From an uncultured Clostridia bacterium (GTDB lineage Bacteria; Bacillota; Clostridia; Christensenellales; Borkfalkiaceae), in NCBI GenBank assembly GCA_934271725.1, contig CAKQSC010000001.1:1-52221 (forward strand): a stretch of 52,221 nucleotides of DNA. Reading direction: 5' to 3'. Within the stretch, counting starts at the first letter, position 1. The number at the start of each line of letters is the position of its first letter. Made by a program: the position numbers and the translations under genes. Positions 8,288 to 16,882 of this stretch are shown here, in pieces. The notes beneath the pieces were generated by a model. It searched no databases. It saw only the letters and a list, made by a program, of their open reading frames with translations, and was not told the DNA's origin.

Positions 8288-9034
8288 TTGATTTTCTCCG
8301 CTTTTGTCCGCTTGCTTTTTCTCTTTGAGTTTGCGTATCATATTCTTTATGCTCGTAGGATGTTCTTCGCCCTGCAACATTCGCTTTATGTTTGCCCTGT
8401 GCGCAAACCAGGTCAAAAGACATATTCCTAATATAATCATAGAAACGGCTATGGTATACCCTATGTTTATATCGCTGTTGTAATACCTTACGTAATTTCT
8501 CACAAGCCCCCCTATCGCGGGCGGTGTGATCGCTATAAAGGAACCCATTGCGCCGAACTCCGTAAAATATATAAAGACTACCGCCATTAAAAGCGAGGCG
8601 ATTACAACAAGAAACCACATCCAACCGCAAACGCTTTCGGAAGCGAGAAACACGCCTATCGAACTCGCTATACCCTTGCCCCCTTTAAACTTGTACACGA
8701 CGGGGTAAATATGCCCCAGCACGACCATAAAACCGCAAACGTATTTGGAAAGTTCGGCATACTCGAAAGAACCCGCCATAACTTTCTTTTCGTAAAACAC
8801 GAAATAGCCGACGAGCGTCGGTATCGCCCCTTTAAGCACGTCTAAAAAAAGCGTTAAAAGTCCGATTTTCAAACCGAAGTTTCTCGCCATATTAAGCGTT
8901 CCCGGGTTTCCGCTACCCATTTCTTTTATGTTTTTGTGTTTGATTTTGGATATTATCATCGCGAAGTTAATATTCCCTATAAAATAGGAACATACGGCAA
9001 GCACCGCAAGTATTATCCATTGAACGGTCGTCAT
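8282..9034 (-). CDS. plsY: Glycerol-3-phosphate acyltransferase PlsY
   Basis: A 250-residue polytopic membrane enzyme that transfers an acyl group from acyl-phosphate to glycerol-3-phosphate, the first step of phospholipid synthesis. The three PlsY motifs are present: GSGNPGTLNMAR, the glycine-rich KFKGGKGIASS, and a late membrane-edge segment. At least five hydrophobic helices are visible, and the tail is lysine-rich and cytoplasmic. It overlaps der by four bases (ATGA), so the two are translationally coupled. It is the last gene of the pncB-to-plsY unit; the -35 of the spoIVA promoter overlaps its stop codon. Confidence 0.95.
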   Translation of the reverse strand: MTTVQWIILAVLAVCSYFIGNINFAMIISKIKHKNIKEMGSGNPGTLNMARNFGLKIGLLTLFLDVLKGAIPTLVGYFVFYEKKVMAGSFEYAELSKYVCGFMVVLGHIYPVVYKFKGGKGIASSIGVFLASESVCGWMWFLVVIASLLMAVVFIYFTEFGAMGSFIAITPPAIGGLVRNYVRYYNSDINIGYTIAVSMIILGICLLTWFAHRANIKRMLQGEEHPTSIKNMIRKLKEKKQADKSGENQS

Positions 9035-10347
9035 TTTTCGTCCTCTTCCCTCGTTCTTACTACCAACCTTATCGGCGTACCCGAAAAATCGAAAGTTTTC
9101 CTTATGCAGTTCTCCAAATATCTCTTATACGAAAAGTGCAACAAATTCGTATCGTTTACGAAAAACACGAACGTCGGCGGACAAACGCTTACCTCCGTCG
9201 AATAGAAAATCTTCAACCTCTTGCTCTGATACGTGGGCGGTTCGTTTAAAGCGACGCTTTCCGTAATAAGGTTATTGAGCGCGCCCGTCTGCACGCGCTT
9301 GTTAGCGTTATCGTAAGCGGATTTCGCAAGGGCGAGTATCTTGTTTACTCTTATGCCCTCTTTTACAGAAACGAAAACCGTTTTCACGTAATCCATAAAC
9401 TTTAAGTCCTCTAAAATATCTTTATTGAACTTGTTTACGGTGTTCGTATCTTTCTCTATCAGATCCCATTTGTTTACGACTACCACGCAAGGCTTGCCCT
9501 GCTCGTGAATATATCCGCAAATCTTGGTGTCCTGTTCGGTTATACCCTCTTTCGCGTCAACCATAGCGACGCACACGTCCGCGCGCCTTATAGCCGAAAG
9601 AGAACGCAAAACGCTGTAATATTCCACGTCCTCGTCTACCGCGCGTTTTTTTCTTATGCCAGCGGTGTCTATAAGCGTATAATTAACTCCGTCTACCGTA
9701 ACGGGCGTGTCGATTGCGTCTCTCGTAGTACCCGCAACGTTAGATACTATCGTCCGCTCGTACCCTAAAAGTTTGTTGCAAAGACTTGACTTGCCTACGT
9801 TGGGTTTACCTACCACGGCGACTTTTATATCCTCCGTTTCCTCTCCCTTACCCTCGGGGAAATTAGCGCACACTTCGTCGAGAAGGTCGCCTATGCCTTG
9901 TCCGAGTTCTCCCGAAACGGCAAAAGGTTCTCCCAACGCGAGTTCGTAAAAATCGAACACCTTATCGGGCGAATAGTTGTCTATTTTATTCACGGCGAGC
10001 ACAACGGGTTTTCTGCTTTTTCTCAACTTGTCCGCAACTTCGTAATCGTCTGCCCCGAGCCCCGTTTTATAGTCTACAACGAAAATTATCACGTCCGCCG
10101 TATCTATCGCTATTTCTACCTGCGTTTTTATGTGTTTCCACATAGTGTCCGCGCTTTTAAGTTCGAGTCCGCCCGTGTCTACAAGCGAAAAGGGTTTTCC
10201 GCACCATTCGGCGTCCGCGAATATTCTGTCCCGCGTAACGCCCGGCTTGTTTTCTACGATAGAAATCTTTCTGCCCGTTATTTTATTGAACAACGTCGAT
10301 TTGCCGACGTTCGGTCTGCCGACTATCGCGACTATGGGATTTGCCAT
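9031..10347 (-). CDS. der: GTPase Der (EngA), ribosome assembly
   Basis: A 438-residue protein with two tandem G domains, each with a P-loop (GRPNVGKS at 10-17, GKPNVGKS at 180-187), DTGG/DTAG G3 motifs and NKID/NKWD G4 motifs, followed by the C-terminal KH-like domain (about 355-438). Der is the essential double-GTPase of 50S subunit maturation. Length and domain order are standard. The start lies one base after the rluD-like stop, and it overlaps plsY, as expected for a compact operon. Confidence 0.97.
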   Translation of the reverse strand: MANPIVAIVGRPNVGKSTLFNKITGRKISIVENKPGVTRDRIFADAEWCGKPFSLVDTGGLELKSADTMWKHIKTQVEIAIDTADVIIFVVDYKTGLGADDYEVADKLRKSRKPVVLAVNKIDNYSPDKVFDFYELALGEPFAVSGELGQGIGDLLDEVCANFPEGKGEETEDIKVAVVGKPNVGKSSLCNKLLGYERTIVSNVAGTTRDAIDTPVTVDGVNYTLIDTAGIRKKRAVDEDVEYYSVLRSLSAIRRADVCVAMVDAKEGITEQDTKICGYIHEQGKPCVVVVNKWDLIEKDTNTVNKFNKDILEDLKFMDYVKTVFVSVKEGIRVNKILALAKSAYDNANKRVQTGALNNLITESVALNEPPTYQSKRLKIFYSTEVSVCPPTFVFFVNDTNLLHFSYKRYLENCIRKTFDFSGTPIRLVVRTREEDEK

Positions 10348-10348
10348 A

Positions 10349-11260
10349 CTATATTTTTTCCTTTTCCAGTTTTCTTAATACTTCTTTGAAATAATCGGGT
10401 AATTCCGCCGTAAACTCCATAACCTTGCCCGTTCTCGGGTGGGTGAGTATAAGTTTTTCGGCGTGAAGAAGTTGACCGTTTAACTTAAACCTCTGATTTT
10501 TATACCCGTATTCCGAATCCCCTACGACGGGGTGCCCGATATATTTTGCATGCACCCTTATCTGATGCGTTCTGCCCGTTAAAAGGCTGAACTCGGTAAG
10601 AGTGTTGTTTTTATATCTTTGAAGAACTTTATAATCGGTTATAGCGACTCTTCCCGCGGAAGATACCGCCATAAGCGTTCTGTTCTTTTTATCTCTGTCT
10701 ATTTTTGTTTCTATTCTTCCGCCGTCCGACTTAACCACGCCCTCTAAAAGAGCGACGTAAATCCTTTTGCATTCCTTGCTTTCAATCTGTTTTGCGAGTT
10801 TAACGTGCGCTTCGTCGTTTTTTGCAACGACAAGAAGCCCCGACGTGTTTTTATCTATACGGTGAACTATGCCCGGTCTTAATTCTCCGTTTATTCCCGA
10901 CAGATTATCGAGTTTAAAAAGAAGTGCGTTGACCAAAGTTTCGTCCCCCGTACCCGCGCCGGCGTGCACGGTAAGCCCCTGCGGTTTGTTTATAACGGCG
11001 ATATCGTCGTCCTCGTAAACTATTTCAATCGGTATGTCTACGGGCTTTATATCCGCGCTTTTAACGGGAAGTTCGGCGTATTCCGCAATATCCCCCGCCT
11101 TTACTCTGTAATGAGAATTGATTTCTTTGCCGTTTATTTTAACGAGAGAAAGTTCTATCGCCTTTTGTACGTGCGAACGCGTTTTGCCCGTAACCGCGGA
11201 AAGAAACACGTCGGCGCGTTCCCCGTCGTAAAGAACGGAAACCGTATATTTTTCACTCAT
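10349..11260 (-). CDS. rluD: RluD-family 23S rRNA pseudouridine synthase
   Basis: A 303-residue pseudouridine synthase with an N-terminal S4 RNA-binding domain (about 12-65) and the RluA/RluD catalytic core. The catalytic motif HRIDKNTSGLL has its Asp at 136; GRTHQIRVH is also clear. Family members isomerise uridines in 23S rRNA; the position next to lspA is the same as in Bacillus (ylyB). It overlaps lspA by eight bases. Exact target uridines cannot be assigned from sequence. Confidence 0.93.
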   Translation of the reverse strand: MSEKYTVSVLYDGERADVFLSAVTGKTRSHVQKAIELSLVKINGKEINSHYRVKAGDIAEYAELPVKSADIKPVDIPIEIVYEDDDIAVINKPQGLTVHAGAGTGDETLVNALLFKLDNLSGINGELRPGIVHRIDKNTSGLLVVAKNDEAHVKLAKQIESKECKRIYVALLEGVVKSDGGRIETKIDRDKKNRTLMAVSSAGRVAITDYKVLQRYKNNTLTEFSLLTGRTHQIRVHAKYIGHPVVGDSEYGYKNQRFKLNGQLLHAEKLILTHPRTGKVMEFTAELPDYFKEVLRKLEKEKI

Positions 11261-11840
11261 TTTCGTTATCGTAATATTTTTCTTTTATTTTTGCTTTAAG
11301 TTTTTCTTTGCTTGCCTTGGTTCTGAAAAGCGCGTCTTCGTCGAGAAACAAAAAATGCAGAATCACCAACGCTACGCCGACGCACAAACAAACGTCCGCG
11401 ATATTGAATATTCCGAAAACGTCTTTACTGCCGAAAGATATTCTGAACATATCTACGACTTTTCTCATAGCGACTCTGTCTATAAAATTGCCGACCGTTC
11501 CCGAAATCATCAGCGCGACGCCGTATTTCGCAACGTATTTATACGGTTTTATTATGTAGAAAAAAGCGAAGAACAGCACGAGAGCGACGGAAGTAAGCGC
11601 AATGAAAAAATCCTGCGCCCACGCTTTGCCGTTAAACATTCCGTAAGCCGCGCCCGAGTTATACGTAGGCGTTATCGCGAAAAAACCTTTTATGACCGTA
11701 TAGTTGCCCGCCATTCCGTATTTTACCCTGACGACCGTCTTGACAACCTGATCTATAACGACGAAAAGTATCGCGACAACCATAGGAAGCAATATCGAAA
11801 ACAAAATATTGACTTTTAATTTATTCCCAGTTCTTTGCAT
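11253..11840 (-). CDS. lspA: Lipoprotein signal peptidase LspA
   Basis: A 195-residue, four-helix membrane aspartyl protease that removes signal peptides from diacylated prolipoproteins. Catalytic aspartates are in GNFIDR (D121) and FNIAD (D149); the NSGAAYGMF motif is present. A basic cytoplasmic tail of about 30 residues extends past the usual end. The start overlaps the previous gene by 25 bases but has a good GGAGG ribosome binding site five bases upstream. Its substrates would include the lipoproteins at 30474 and 51439. Confidence 0.96.
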   Translation of the reverse strand: MQRTGNKLKVNILFSILLPMVVAILFVVIDQVVKTVVRVKYGMAGNYTVIKGFFAITPTYNSGAAYGMFNGKAWAQDFFIALTSVALVLFFAFFYIIKPYKYVAKYGVALMISGTVGNFIDRVAMRKVVDMFRISFGSKDVFGIFNIADVCLCVGVALVILHFLFLDEDALFRTKASKEKLKAKIKEKYYDNENE

Positions 11841-12406
11841 AAGTCCTCCAAGTCGAGTTCGCTTTCGTCGGGATATAACACCTTATTCATATCGAATCCG
11901 CTTTCGCTTTGTATGTAATCGTTTATCTTCGCTTTCGGATCGAAAGAAAGATCGGTAGACGCCGTTTCGTTTTCTATTTCCGAATAAATGTCGTCAATCT
12001 CCGCCTTGTTGCTCCTCGTTCTTCCGAACAGCCTTGCGAGTTTTTCTTTGATTTTTTTAACCTTTTCCGTTACGCGATAGTTGGGGTACGTTTCCGAAAG
12101 ATAATTGAAATACGACTGCCATTTTAAATAAAACAGTTTAAGTCTTTGCACTTCGCAATCGTACAGTTCGGAAAGTTTAACCGTATATTCGTCCGCCTGC
12201 TTTTTAGCCGTCGAAAGAGCGCGGATAACGTCCTCTTGCTTTTCTTTGTACTTCGCGTTCTCTTTTTTAAGCCTTTCGTTCTCGCGAATAATATCGTCGA
12301 GTTCGGCTTTCAATTCCTCCGCCCGCGCCCTTAACGGAGCGGATTCCTTTTCCACGATTTCCGCTATTTCTTTATCGGTATATTTTCTTTTCTTATCCGA
12401 TTTCAA
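11816..12406 (-). CDS. Coiled-coil protein at the divIVA-like position
   Basis: A 196-residue, highly charged protein. Residues about 10-85 are a long heptad-rich coiled coil that includes ALSTAKKQADEY, similar in style to the DivIVA C-terminal coil. The second half has an amphipathic segment (KLFYLKWQSYFNYL), a basic patch and an acidic C-terminus. The N-terminal DivIVA membrane-binding signature is not recognisable. In Bacillus divIVA lies just upstream of the ileS-lspA-rluD region, so a division or polarity scaffold is possible, but only by context. It is packed between pncB (one base) and lspA (25-base overlap). Confidence 0.6.
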   Translation of the reverse strand: MKSDKKRKYTDKEIAEIVEKESAPLRARAEELKAELDDIIRENERLKKENAKYKEKQEDVIRALSTAKKQADEYTVKLSELYDCEVQRLKLFYLKWQSYFNYLSETYPNYRVTEKVKKIKEKLARLFGRTRSNKAEIDDIYSEIENETASTDLSFDPKAKINDYIQSESGFDMNKVLYPDESELDLEDLCKELGIN

Positions 12407-12407
12407 A

Positions 12408-13835
12408 TTACTTACTCCTGATTTCTTCCAACATACTCGTCTTTAACTCGTAAAGCCCGTCGGATAAGTCTACTTTATACAAGTGCGGTTGGTCTATTCT
12501 TTTATATTCGTCCCAAAAAGAATCTAACTCTTTCCGGGCATATTCCTTTATGTCTTTGAGTTTGGGAAGATCGTAAACGAGTTTTCCCTCTTTAATTACC
12601 GTTACGGGCAATTCTCTCAAAGTATACTTTTCTATAACCATACTCTTCCACCGTTCCGTCGGGTGGGTAAGTTTAAGGGGTTTGGTCGTATCTATTTTCT
12701 CTCCCCGTAGCGCAATGAGGTCGGCAACGGCTTTGCCGTTTTCGTCGTATACTCTGTAAAAAGTCTTGAATCCGGGGTTGGTTATTTTGGCAGAGTTGTC
12801 GCTCACCTTGATTTTCGGAATCACTTTGCCGTCTTCTATTTTTGCCGAAAGTTTGTACACTCCGCCGAGCGCGGGCATATCCTCGCTCGTTATGAGTTTC
12901 GTTCCGACACCCCACGAATCTATTTTAGCCCCCTGACTTTTCAAAGACGCTATCGACTTTTCGTCCAGATCTCCGCTTGCGCAAATCTTCGCGTTCGGAT
13001 AACCCGCGTCGTCAAGCATTTTTCTTGCCTTTTTGGTTAAATAAGCAAGGTCGCCCGAATCTATTCTTATGCCTTTCGGCTCGTAACCTTTGGCTCTCAT
13101 TTCGTCAAACACCTTTATGGCGTCAGGTATGCCTTGCTTTAACGTGTCGTACGTGTCGACGAGAAGAAGAACGTTGTCGGGGTAAACTTCCGCATACGCT
13201 CTGAAAGCGTCCGTTTCGCTTTTGAAGTTCATAACCCAACTGTGCGCGTGCGTACCCGAAACGGGAATATCGAACATTTTGCCCGCAAGCACGTTAGACG
13301 TCGAGTCGCAACCGCCTATAACGGAAGCCCTTGCGCCGTAAATACCCGCATCCGGTCCCTGCGCTCTGCGTAGTCCGAACTCCATTACCAAATCGTTTTT
13401 CGCGCTGTATCTGACTTTCGCCGCTTTGCTCGCAATAAGCGTCTGATGATTTATTATGTTAAGAAGCGCGGTTTCTACGAGTTGCGCCTGCATAACGGGC
13501 GCTTTCACCGTAAGAATAGGCTCGCCCGGGAAAACGACCGTTCCTTCCGGCACGGTGTATATATCTCCCGTAAACTTCAAGTTTTTAAGTTCGTTAAGAA
13601 ACCCTTCGCCGAATATGCCGAGAGATTTCAGATACGCTATCTCTTCTTCGCCGAAGTTAAGATTGAGAATATAATTTACAGCCTGTTCGAGTCCGCATGC
13701 GACGGAATAGGTTATAGTGCCGTTCTGACGGAAAAACAAATCGAACACGGCGACCTCGTTATGTCTGCCCTGTCTGTAATATCCGTCCATCATCGTAAGT
13801 TCGTATAAATCCGTAAGTAACGTTAAATTAGTCAT
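12408..13835 (-). CDS. pncB: Nicotinate phosphoribosyltransferase
   Basis: A 475-residue enzyme that makes nicotinate mononucleotide from nicotinate and PRPP in NAD salvage. Family marks are the N-terminal LTDLYELTMMDGYY, the FGLRRAQG segment, GTHAHSW with the regulatory histidine, DTYDT, and IRIDSGDLAYL at the PRPP site. Length and layout match the Gram-positive PncB type. The ATG has a GGGAG ribosome binding site five bases upstream. It is the first gene of the unit running to plsY, with a promoter at 13879-13907. Confidence 0.96.
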   Translation of the reverse strand: MTNLTLLTDLYELTMMDGYYRQGRHNEVAVFDLFFRQNGTITYSVACGLEQAVNYILNLNFGEEEIAYLKSLGIFGEGFLNELKNLKFTGDIYTVPEGTVVFPGEPILTVKAPVMQAQLVETALLNIINHQTLIASKAAKVRYSAKNDLVMEFGLRRAQGPDAGIYGARASVIGGCDSTSNVLAGKMFDIPVSGTHAHSWVMNFKSETDAFRAYAEVYPDNVLLLVDTYDTLKQGIPDAIKVFDEMRAKGYEPKGIRIDSGDLAYLTKKARKMLDDAGYPNAKICASGDLDEKSIASLKSQGAKIDSWGVGTKLITSEDMPALGGVYKLSAKIEDGKVIPKIKVSDNSAKITNPGFKTFYRVYDENGKAVADLIALRGEKIDTTKPLKLTHPTERWKSMVIEKYTLRELPVTVIKEGKLVYDLPKLKDIKEYARKELDSFWDEYKRIDQPHLYKVDLSDGLYELKTSMLEEIRSK

Positions 13836-13878
13836 AATTTCTCCCGCTATCCTTTGATTTTAAAGAATAATCGTATTC

Positions 13879-13907
13879 ATTATATCATATCTTCCGTTTT
13901 TTTTAAA
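13879..13907 (-). promoter_or_regulatory. Promoter of the pncB operon
   Basis: TATAAT (13879-13884) preceded by TGA makes an extended -10 (TGNTATAAT). The -35 (TTTAAA, 17-bp spacing) is weak, as is common with extended -10 promoters. Confidence 0.6.
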
Positions 13908-13933
13908 GTCTTTTTACGCTTTTAAGAAAAAAA

Positions 13934-13957
13934 ACGACTTACTCCGCCGTAAGTCGT
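13934..13957 (-). terminator. Terminator overlapping the 3' end of mazF
   Basis: A 9-bp stem (ACGACTTAC/GTAAGTCGT) with a 6-nt loop and a strong T-run on the minus strand. The stem contains the last codons and the stop codon of mazF, so coding and termination signals overlap. Confidence 0.9.
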
Positions 13958-14316
13958 CTTGCATTTTGTTTTTCGCCGAATCCCAAACTTATCAAAAGAG
14001 CGTCATTCACCCTGTTCATCATAAAATCGGGCAGTTCGCCTATGCGTTCTTTAAGTCTCTTTTTGTCGAGCGTTCTTATCTGTTCGAGAAGTATAACGCT
14101 GTCTTTGTTAAGCCCGTATTCGAGCGCGCCGAGTTCTATGTGAGTGGGCAGTTTCGCCTTGTTTATTCTGCTCGTAACCGCCGCCGCTATTATCGTAGGG
14201 CTGTATTTGTTGCCTACGTCGTTCTGCACGATAAGCACGGGACGCACTCCCCCTTGTTCGCTACCGACGACGGGACTCAAATCGGCGTAATACAATTCTC
14301 CTCTTTTAACGTTCAT
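13939..14316 (-). CDS. mazF: MazF/EndoA-type mRNA interferase
   Basis: A 125-residue PemK/MazF-family endoribonuclease. It shows the family start VKRGELYYADLSPVVGSEQGG with the catalytic Arg in VRPVLIVQND, and AAAVTSR, THIEL and EQIRTLDKKRL, all close to EndoA of Bacillus, which cuts RNA at UACAU. Length (about 116 in Bacillus) is normal. No antitoxin gene is next to it: the 135 bp upstream hold no reading frame and the next gene is an SDR. Ribosome binding site GAAGGTGA is present. It may be co-transcribed with efp-SDR or from its own leader. Confidence 0.93.
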   Translation of the reverse strand: MNVKRGELYYADLSPVVGSEQGGVRPVLIVQNDVGNKYSPTIIAAAVTSRINKAKLPTHIELGALEYGLNKDSVILLEQIRTLDKKRLKERIGELPDFMMNRVNDALLISLGFGEKQNARRLTAE

Positions 14317-14451
14317 AAAATCACCTTCGTAAAACGACGCTTCAACGCAAAGGAATATATTCCGTAAAATATACCCCTTATTGTATGTTATGTAATTTAT
14401 CGTCGTTTTGATATGATTATACCCGAACGTAAAATATTTATACCTTTTCCG
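14317..14451. other. mazF leader, no gene
   Basis: The 135-bp stretch has no reading frame. It holds an inverted repeat (CGTCGTTTT at 14401-14409 with its complement at 14331-14339) bracketing the leader, the perfect palindrome GGAATATATTCC (14352-14363), a TATAAT on the minus strand at 14416-14421 without a good -35, and one UACAU in minus-strand RNA (14390-14394), the EndoA target site. Confidence 0.55.
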
Positions 14452-15183
14452 TCAAAGAGTTATTCCGCCGTCCACGGCAAGAACCTGCCCCGTAACGAAA
14501 GAACTTTCCTCTCCCAACAAAAACGCAACGGCGTTCGCCACGTCTTCCGGCGTACCCAACCTCATAAGAGGCGTTTCCTCCGTAAGGGCTTCGAGCGTTT
14601 CTTTGCCGAGTTTTTCGTTCATTTTAGTGTCTATCACCCCCGGCGCGACGCAGTTTACTCTTATACCGCTCGGGGCGAGTTCTTTCGCAAGCGCTTTGGT
14701 GAAAGTTATAACCCCGCCTTTCGTCATCGAATAAGCCGTTTCGCAGGACGCGCCGACTATGCCCCACATAGAAGAAACCGTAACGATATTACCCCGTTTG
14801 CGGTTTATCATAGGCATAGCGAACTCTTTCGCCGTAAAATATACCCCTTTGAGATTCACCCCGACGAGTTCGTCGAAATCTTCTTCCGTAGTGTCGTTTA
14901 TCTGTTTTATAACGCTTTTGCCCGCGTTTAAAACGACGCAGTCGATAAACCCGAATGCTTTTTCACATTCGGAAAACATTCTTTTTATATCGCCCGTATC
15001 TTTCAAATCCGCACGCACGGTTATATGTTTTACGCCGTATGCGGAAACGTTTTTTTCGAGTTCTTTTATTTTCTCTTCGTTTTCGTTGTAGTGAAGAGCG
15101 AGATTATAACCGAGCCCCGCAAGTTTTTCGGCAATGCCGAAGCCTATGCCTCCGCTCGCGCCCGTTATCAGACAATTTTTCAT
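14452..15183 (-). CDS. ymfI: SDR-family reductase, probable EF-P 5-aminopentanone reductase (YmfI-like)
   Basis: A 243-residue classical short-chain dehydrogenase: Rossmann TGASGGIG (8-15), NAG, and the catalytic Ser-Tyr-Lys set in SSMWG and AYSMTKGG, ending VDGGITL. It resembles FabG, but the stretch SSMWGIVGASCETAYS is, from memory, typical of YmfI, which reduces 5-aminopentanone on Lys32 of EF-P to 5-aminopentanol in Bacillus. It lies directly downstream of efp, separated by 51 bp that include a hairpin, which supports that role. If this is wrong, it is a FabG-type 3-oxoacyl-ACP reductase, though no other fatty-acid synthesis gene is nearby. Confidence 0.7.
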   Translation of the reverse strand: MKNCLITGASGGIGFGIAEKLAGLGYNLALHYNENEEKIKELEKNVSAYGVKHITVRADLKDTGDIKRMFSECEKAFGFIDCVVLNAGKSVIKQINDTTEEDFDELVGVNLKGVYFTAKEFAMPMINRKRGNIVTVSSMWGIVGASCETAYSMTKGGVITFTKALAKELAPSGIRVNCVAPGVIDTKMNEKLGKETLEALTEETPLMRLGTPEDVANAVAFLLGEESSFVTGQVLAVDGGITL

Positions 15184-15201
15184 AAAAATCCTTTAAAAGA
15201 A

Positions 15202-15225
15202 ACGGGCTTGATTTTTTAAGCCCGT
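15202..15225 (-). terminator. Hairpin between efp and the SDR gene
   Basis: An 8-bp stem ACGGGCTT/AAGCCCGT with an 8-nt loop, followed on the minus strand by TTCTTTT and then the AAAGGA ribosome binding site of the SDR. It probably attenuates expression of the SDR and mazF relative to efp. Confidence 0.75.
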
Positions 15226-15234
15226 AATAAGATT

Positions 15235-15795
15235 TTACTCTTTAACTCTTTCCATATATTCGCCCGTTCTCGTGTCGATTCTTATAAGATCGCCTTCGTT
15301 TACGAACATGGGAACCTGAATCTTCGTGCCGGTTTCGAGAACCGCGTCTTTCAATGCGTTGGTAGCGGTGTTGCCCTTAACGGAAGGATCCGATTCGGTA
15401 ATTCTCAAAACGACGAAGTTCTGACATTCTACGCTGAAAGCCTTGCCCTTAAAGAACTTAACGACTACGGGGTCGTTTTCCTTTATCCAACGAAGAGCGT
15501 CCGCAACCTGTTCGTAGTTAAGCGGAGTCATTTCGTAAGCGTCGTCCATGAAATAATAAAGTTCGCCGTCGTTGTAAGAATACGTCATATTCTTCGTTTC
15601 GATTACCGCAAGGGTAAGTTTTTCCGACGGGTTGAAAGTTATTTCGAGAACCGCGCCCGTAACGATGTTTTTAAGTCTTGTTCTTACGAAAGCCGCGCCT
15701 TTGCCCGGTTTTACGTGCTGGAAGTCTACGCATACGAATATACCGTTGGGGAGTTCTATCGTAACACCTTTTCTGATATCACCTGCTAAAATCAT
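15235..15795 (-). CDS. efp: Elongation factor P
   Basis: A 186-residue EF-P, the three-domain beta-barrel tRNA mimic that relieves ribosome stalling at polyproline. Domain I has the loop FQHVKPGKGAAF with the modifiable lysine at position 32 flanked by Pro30-Gly31, the arrangement of Bacillus EF-P, whose Lys32 carries 5-aminopentanol. The C-terminal RIDTRTGEYMERV is the usual EF-P end. An AAGGAG site precedes the ATG. It follows pepP, a very common Gram-positive pair, and precedes the likely modification reductase. Confidence 0.97.
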   Translation of the reverse strand: MILAGDIRKGVTIELPNGIFVCVDFQHVKPGKGAAFVRTRLKNIVTGAVLEITFNPSEKLTLAVIETKNMTYSYNDGELYYFMDDAYEMTPLNYEQVADALRWIKENDPVVVKFFKGKAFSVECQNFVVLRITESDPSVKGNTATNALKDAVLETGTKIQVPMFVNEGDLIRIDTRTGEYMERVKE

Positions 15796-15829
15796 AAATG
15801 TTTCTCCTTGGATTTTTTCTTTTATATGA

Positions 15830-16882
15830 TTATTTTTTTATATCGATTTTCATCAAAGACTTGTCGTCCGTCATAAACCTTTCTACCTTGCCGTCTATCA
15901 GCGCGACCGTGTCTTCTATTCTTATTCCGTACGCCCCGTCGAGATACACGCCGGGTTCTATCGAGAACACCATATTGTTTTTAAGCACGTTATCCGCCTT
16001 TACGGATAACCTGGGATATTCGTGAATGTTTACCCCGATGCCGTGCCCCAAACTGTGCGTAAAGTAGGTTGCAAGCCCCGCTTTGCCTAAAACGTCTCTC
16101 GCAAAAGCGTCCGCCGTCCTGCCCGTCATTCCTTCTTTTATATTCTCTTCCGCCGTTTTTGCGGAAAGAAGAACGGCGTTATAGTCTTTTACAAACCCTT
16201 CCGACGGCTCGCCGTAAATAAACGTTCTCGTCATATCCGAGCAATACCCTTTGTACAGACACCCGAAATCCATTAAAACGACGTCGTTTTCTTTAAGTTT
16301 CGTATCGTCCGTTTCGTGATGAGGAACCGCCGAATTCGCGCCGAAAGCGATAATCAAATCGAAACTCACGTCCTCCGCGCCTTTCTTTTTCATTATATAC
16401 TCGAATTCGTTGGCGACCTCTTTTTCGGTTATGCCCGTACGAAGAAGTTTTATAACCTCGTAAAAAGATTCCTCGGCGATTTTGCAACTTTCTTTTATTA
16501 TTTTCAACTCTTCGGGAGTCTTTATCGCCATAACGGAACAAAGTTCGCCCGAAATATCGAACACTTCAAGCCCCGTCGATTTAAAATCTTTTTCGTCGGA
16601 AACGAAAGTTACCGTATAATCGATTCCTATCTTTTTAAACCCGTTGTCCGCTATATACTTTTTGACGGGCTCGAAAGAATTCGCTTCTTCTACCTTTACG
16701 TTACTGCCTTTAAGCCTTGCCTTTACGGCGGAAAGATAACGCAAGTCGGTATAATATACGTTTTCTTTTTCCGTTATTACGAGATAGCCGAAACTCGACT
16801 TGAATCCCGTGAAATAAAACCTCTGTTTTTCGTCCGCGATTATATATACCGAATCGCCGTCCGGTTTAATGCCTTTTAACAT
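15830..16882 (-). CDS. pepP: Xaa-Pro aminopeptidase (M24 family)
   Basis: A 350-residue M24 metallopeptidase with a creatinase-type N-terminal domain (about 1-120) and a pita-bread catalytic domain. All five metal ligands are visible in DFGCLY, DMTRTF, HSLGHGIG, SIEPGVY and RIEDT. It removes N-terminal residues before proline. The ATG at 16882 has a GAGGAA site about ten bases upstream; a longer frame to 16909 would need a TTG without one. The efp gene follows after 34 bases, as in many Clostridia. Promoter at 16926-16955. Confidence 0.94.
   Translation of the reverse strand: MLKGIKPDGDSVYIIADEKQRFYFTGFKSSFGYLVITEKENVYYTDLRYLSAVKARLKGSNVKVEEANSFEPVKKYIADNGFKKIGIDYTVTFVSDEKDFKSTGLEVFDISGELCSVMAIKTPEELKIIKESCKIAEESFYEVIKLLRTGITEKEVANEFEYIMKKKGAEDVSFDLIIAFGANSAVPHHETDDTKLKENDVVLMDFGCLYKGYCSDMTRTFIYGEPSEGFVKDYNAVLLSAKTAEENIKEGMTGRTADAFARDVLGKAGLATYFTHSLGHGIGVNIHEYPRLSVKADNVLKNNMVFSIEPGVYLDGAYGIRIEDTVALIDGKVERFMTDDKSLMKIDIKK

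Noticed and set aside
14380..14387. A CATACAAT sequence before mazF as a sigma-E -10
   Set aside because: No KMATA-type -35 lies 13-15 bp upstream, so it is not supported as a sporulation promoter.
14317..14451. A possible antitoxin gene for mazF
   Set aside because: No frame with a start and a ribosome binding site of even 40 codons exists on the minus strand here.
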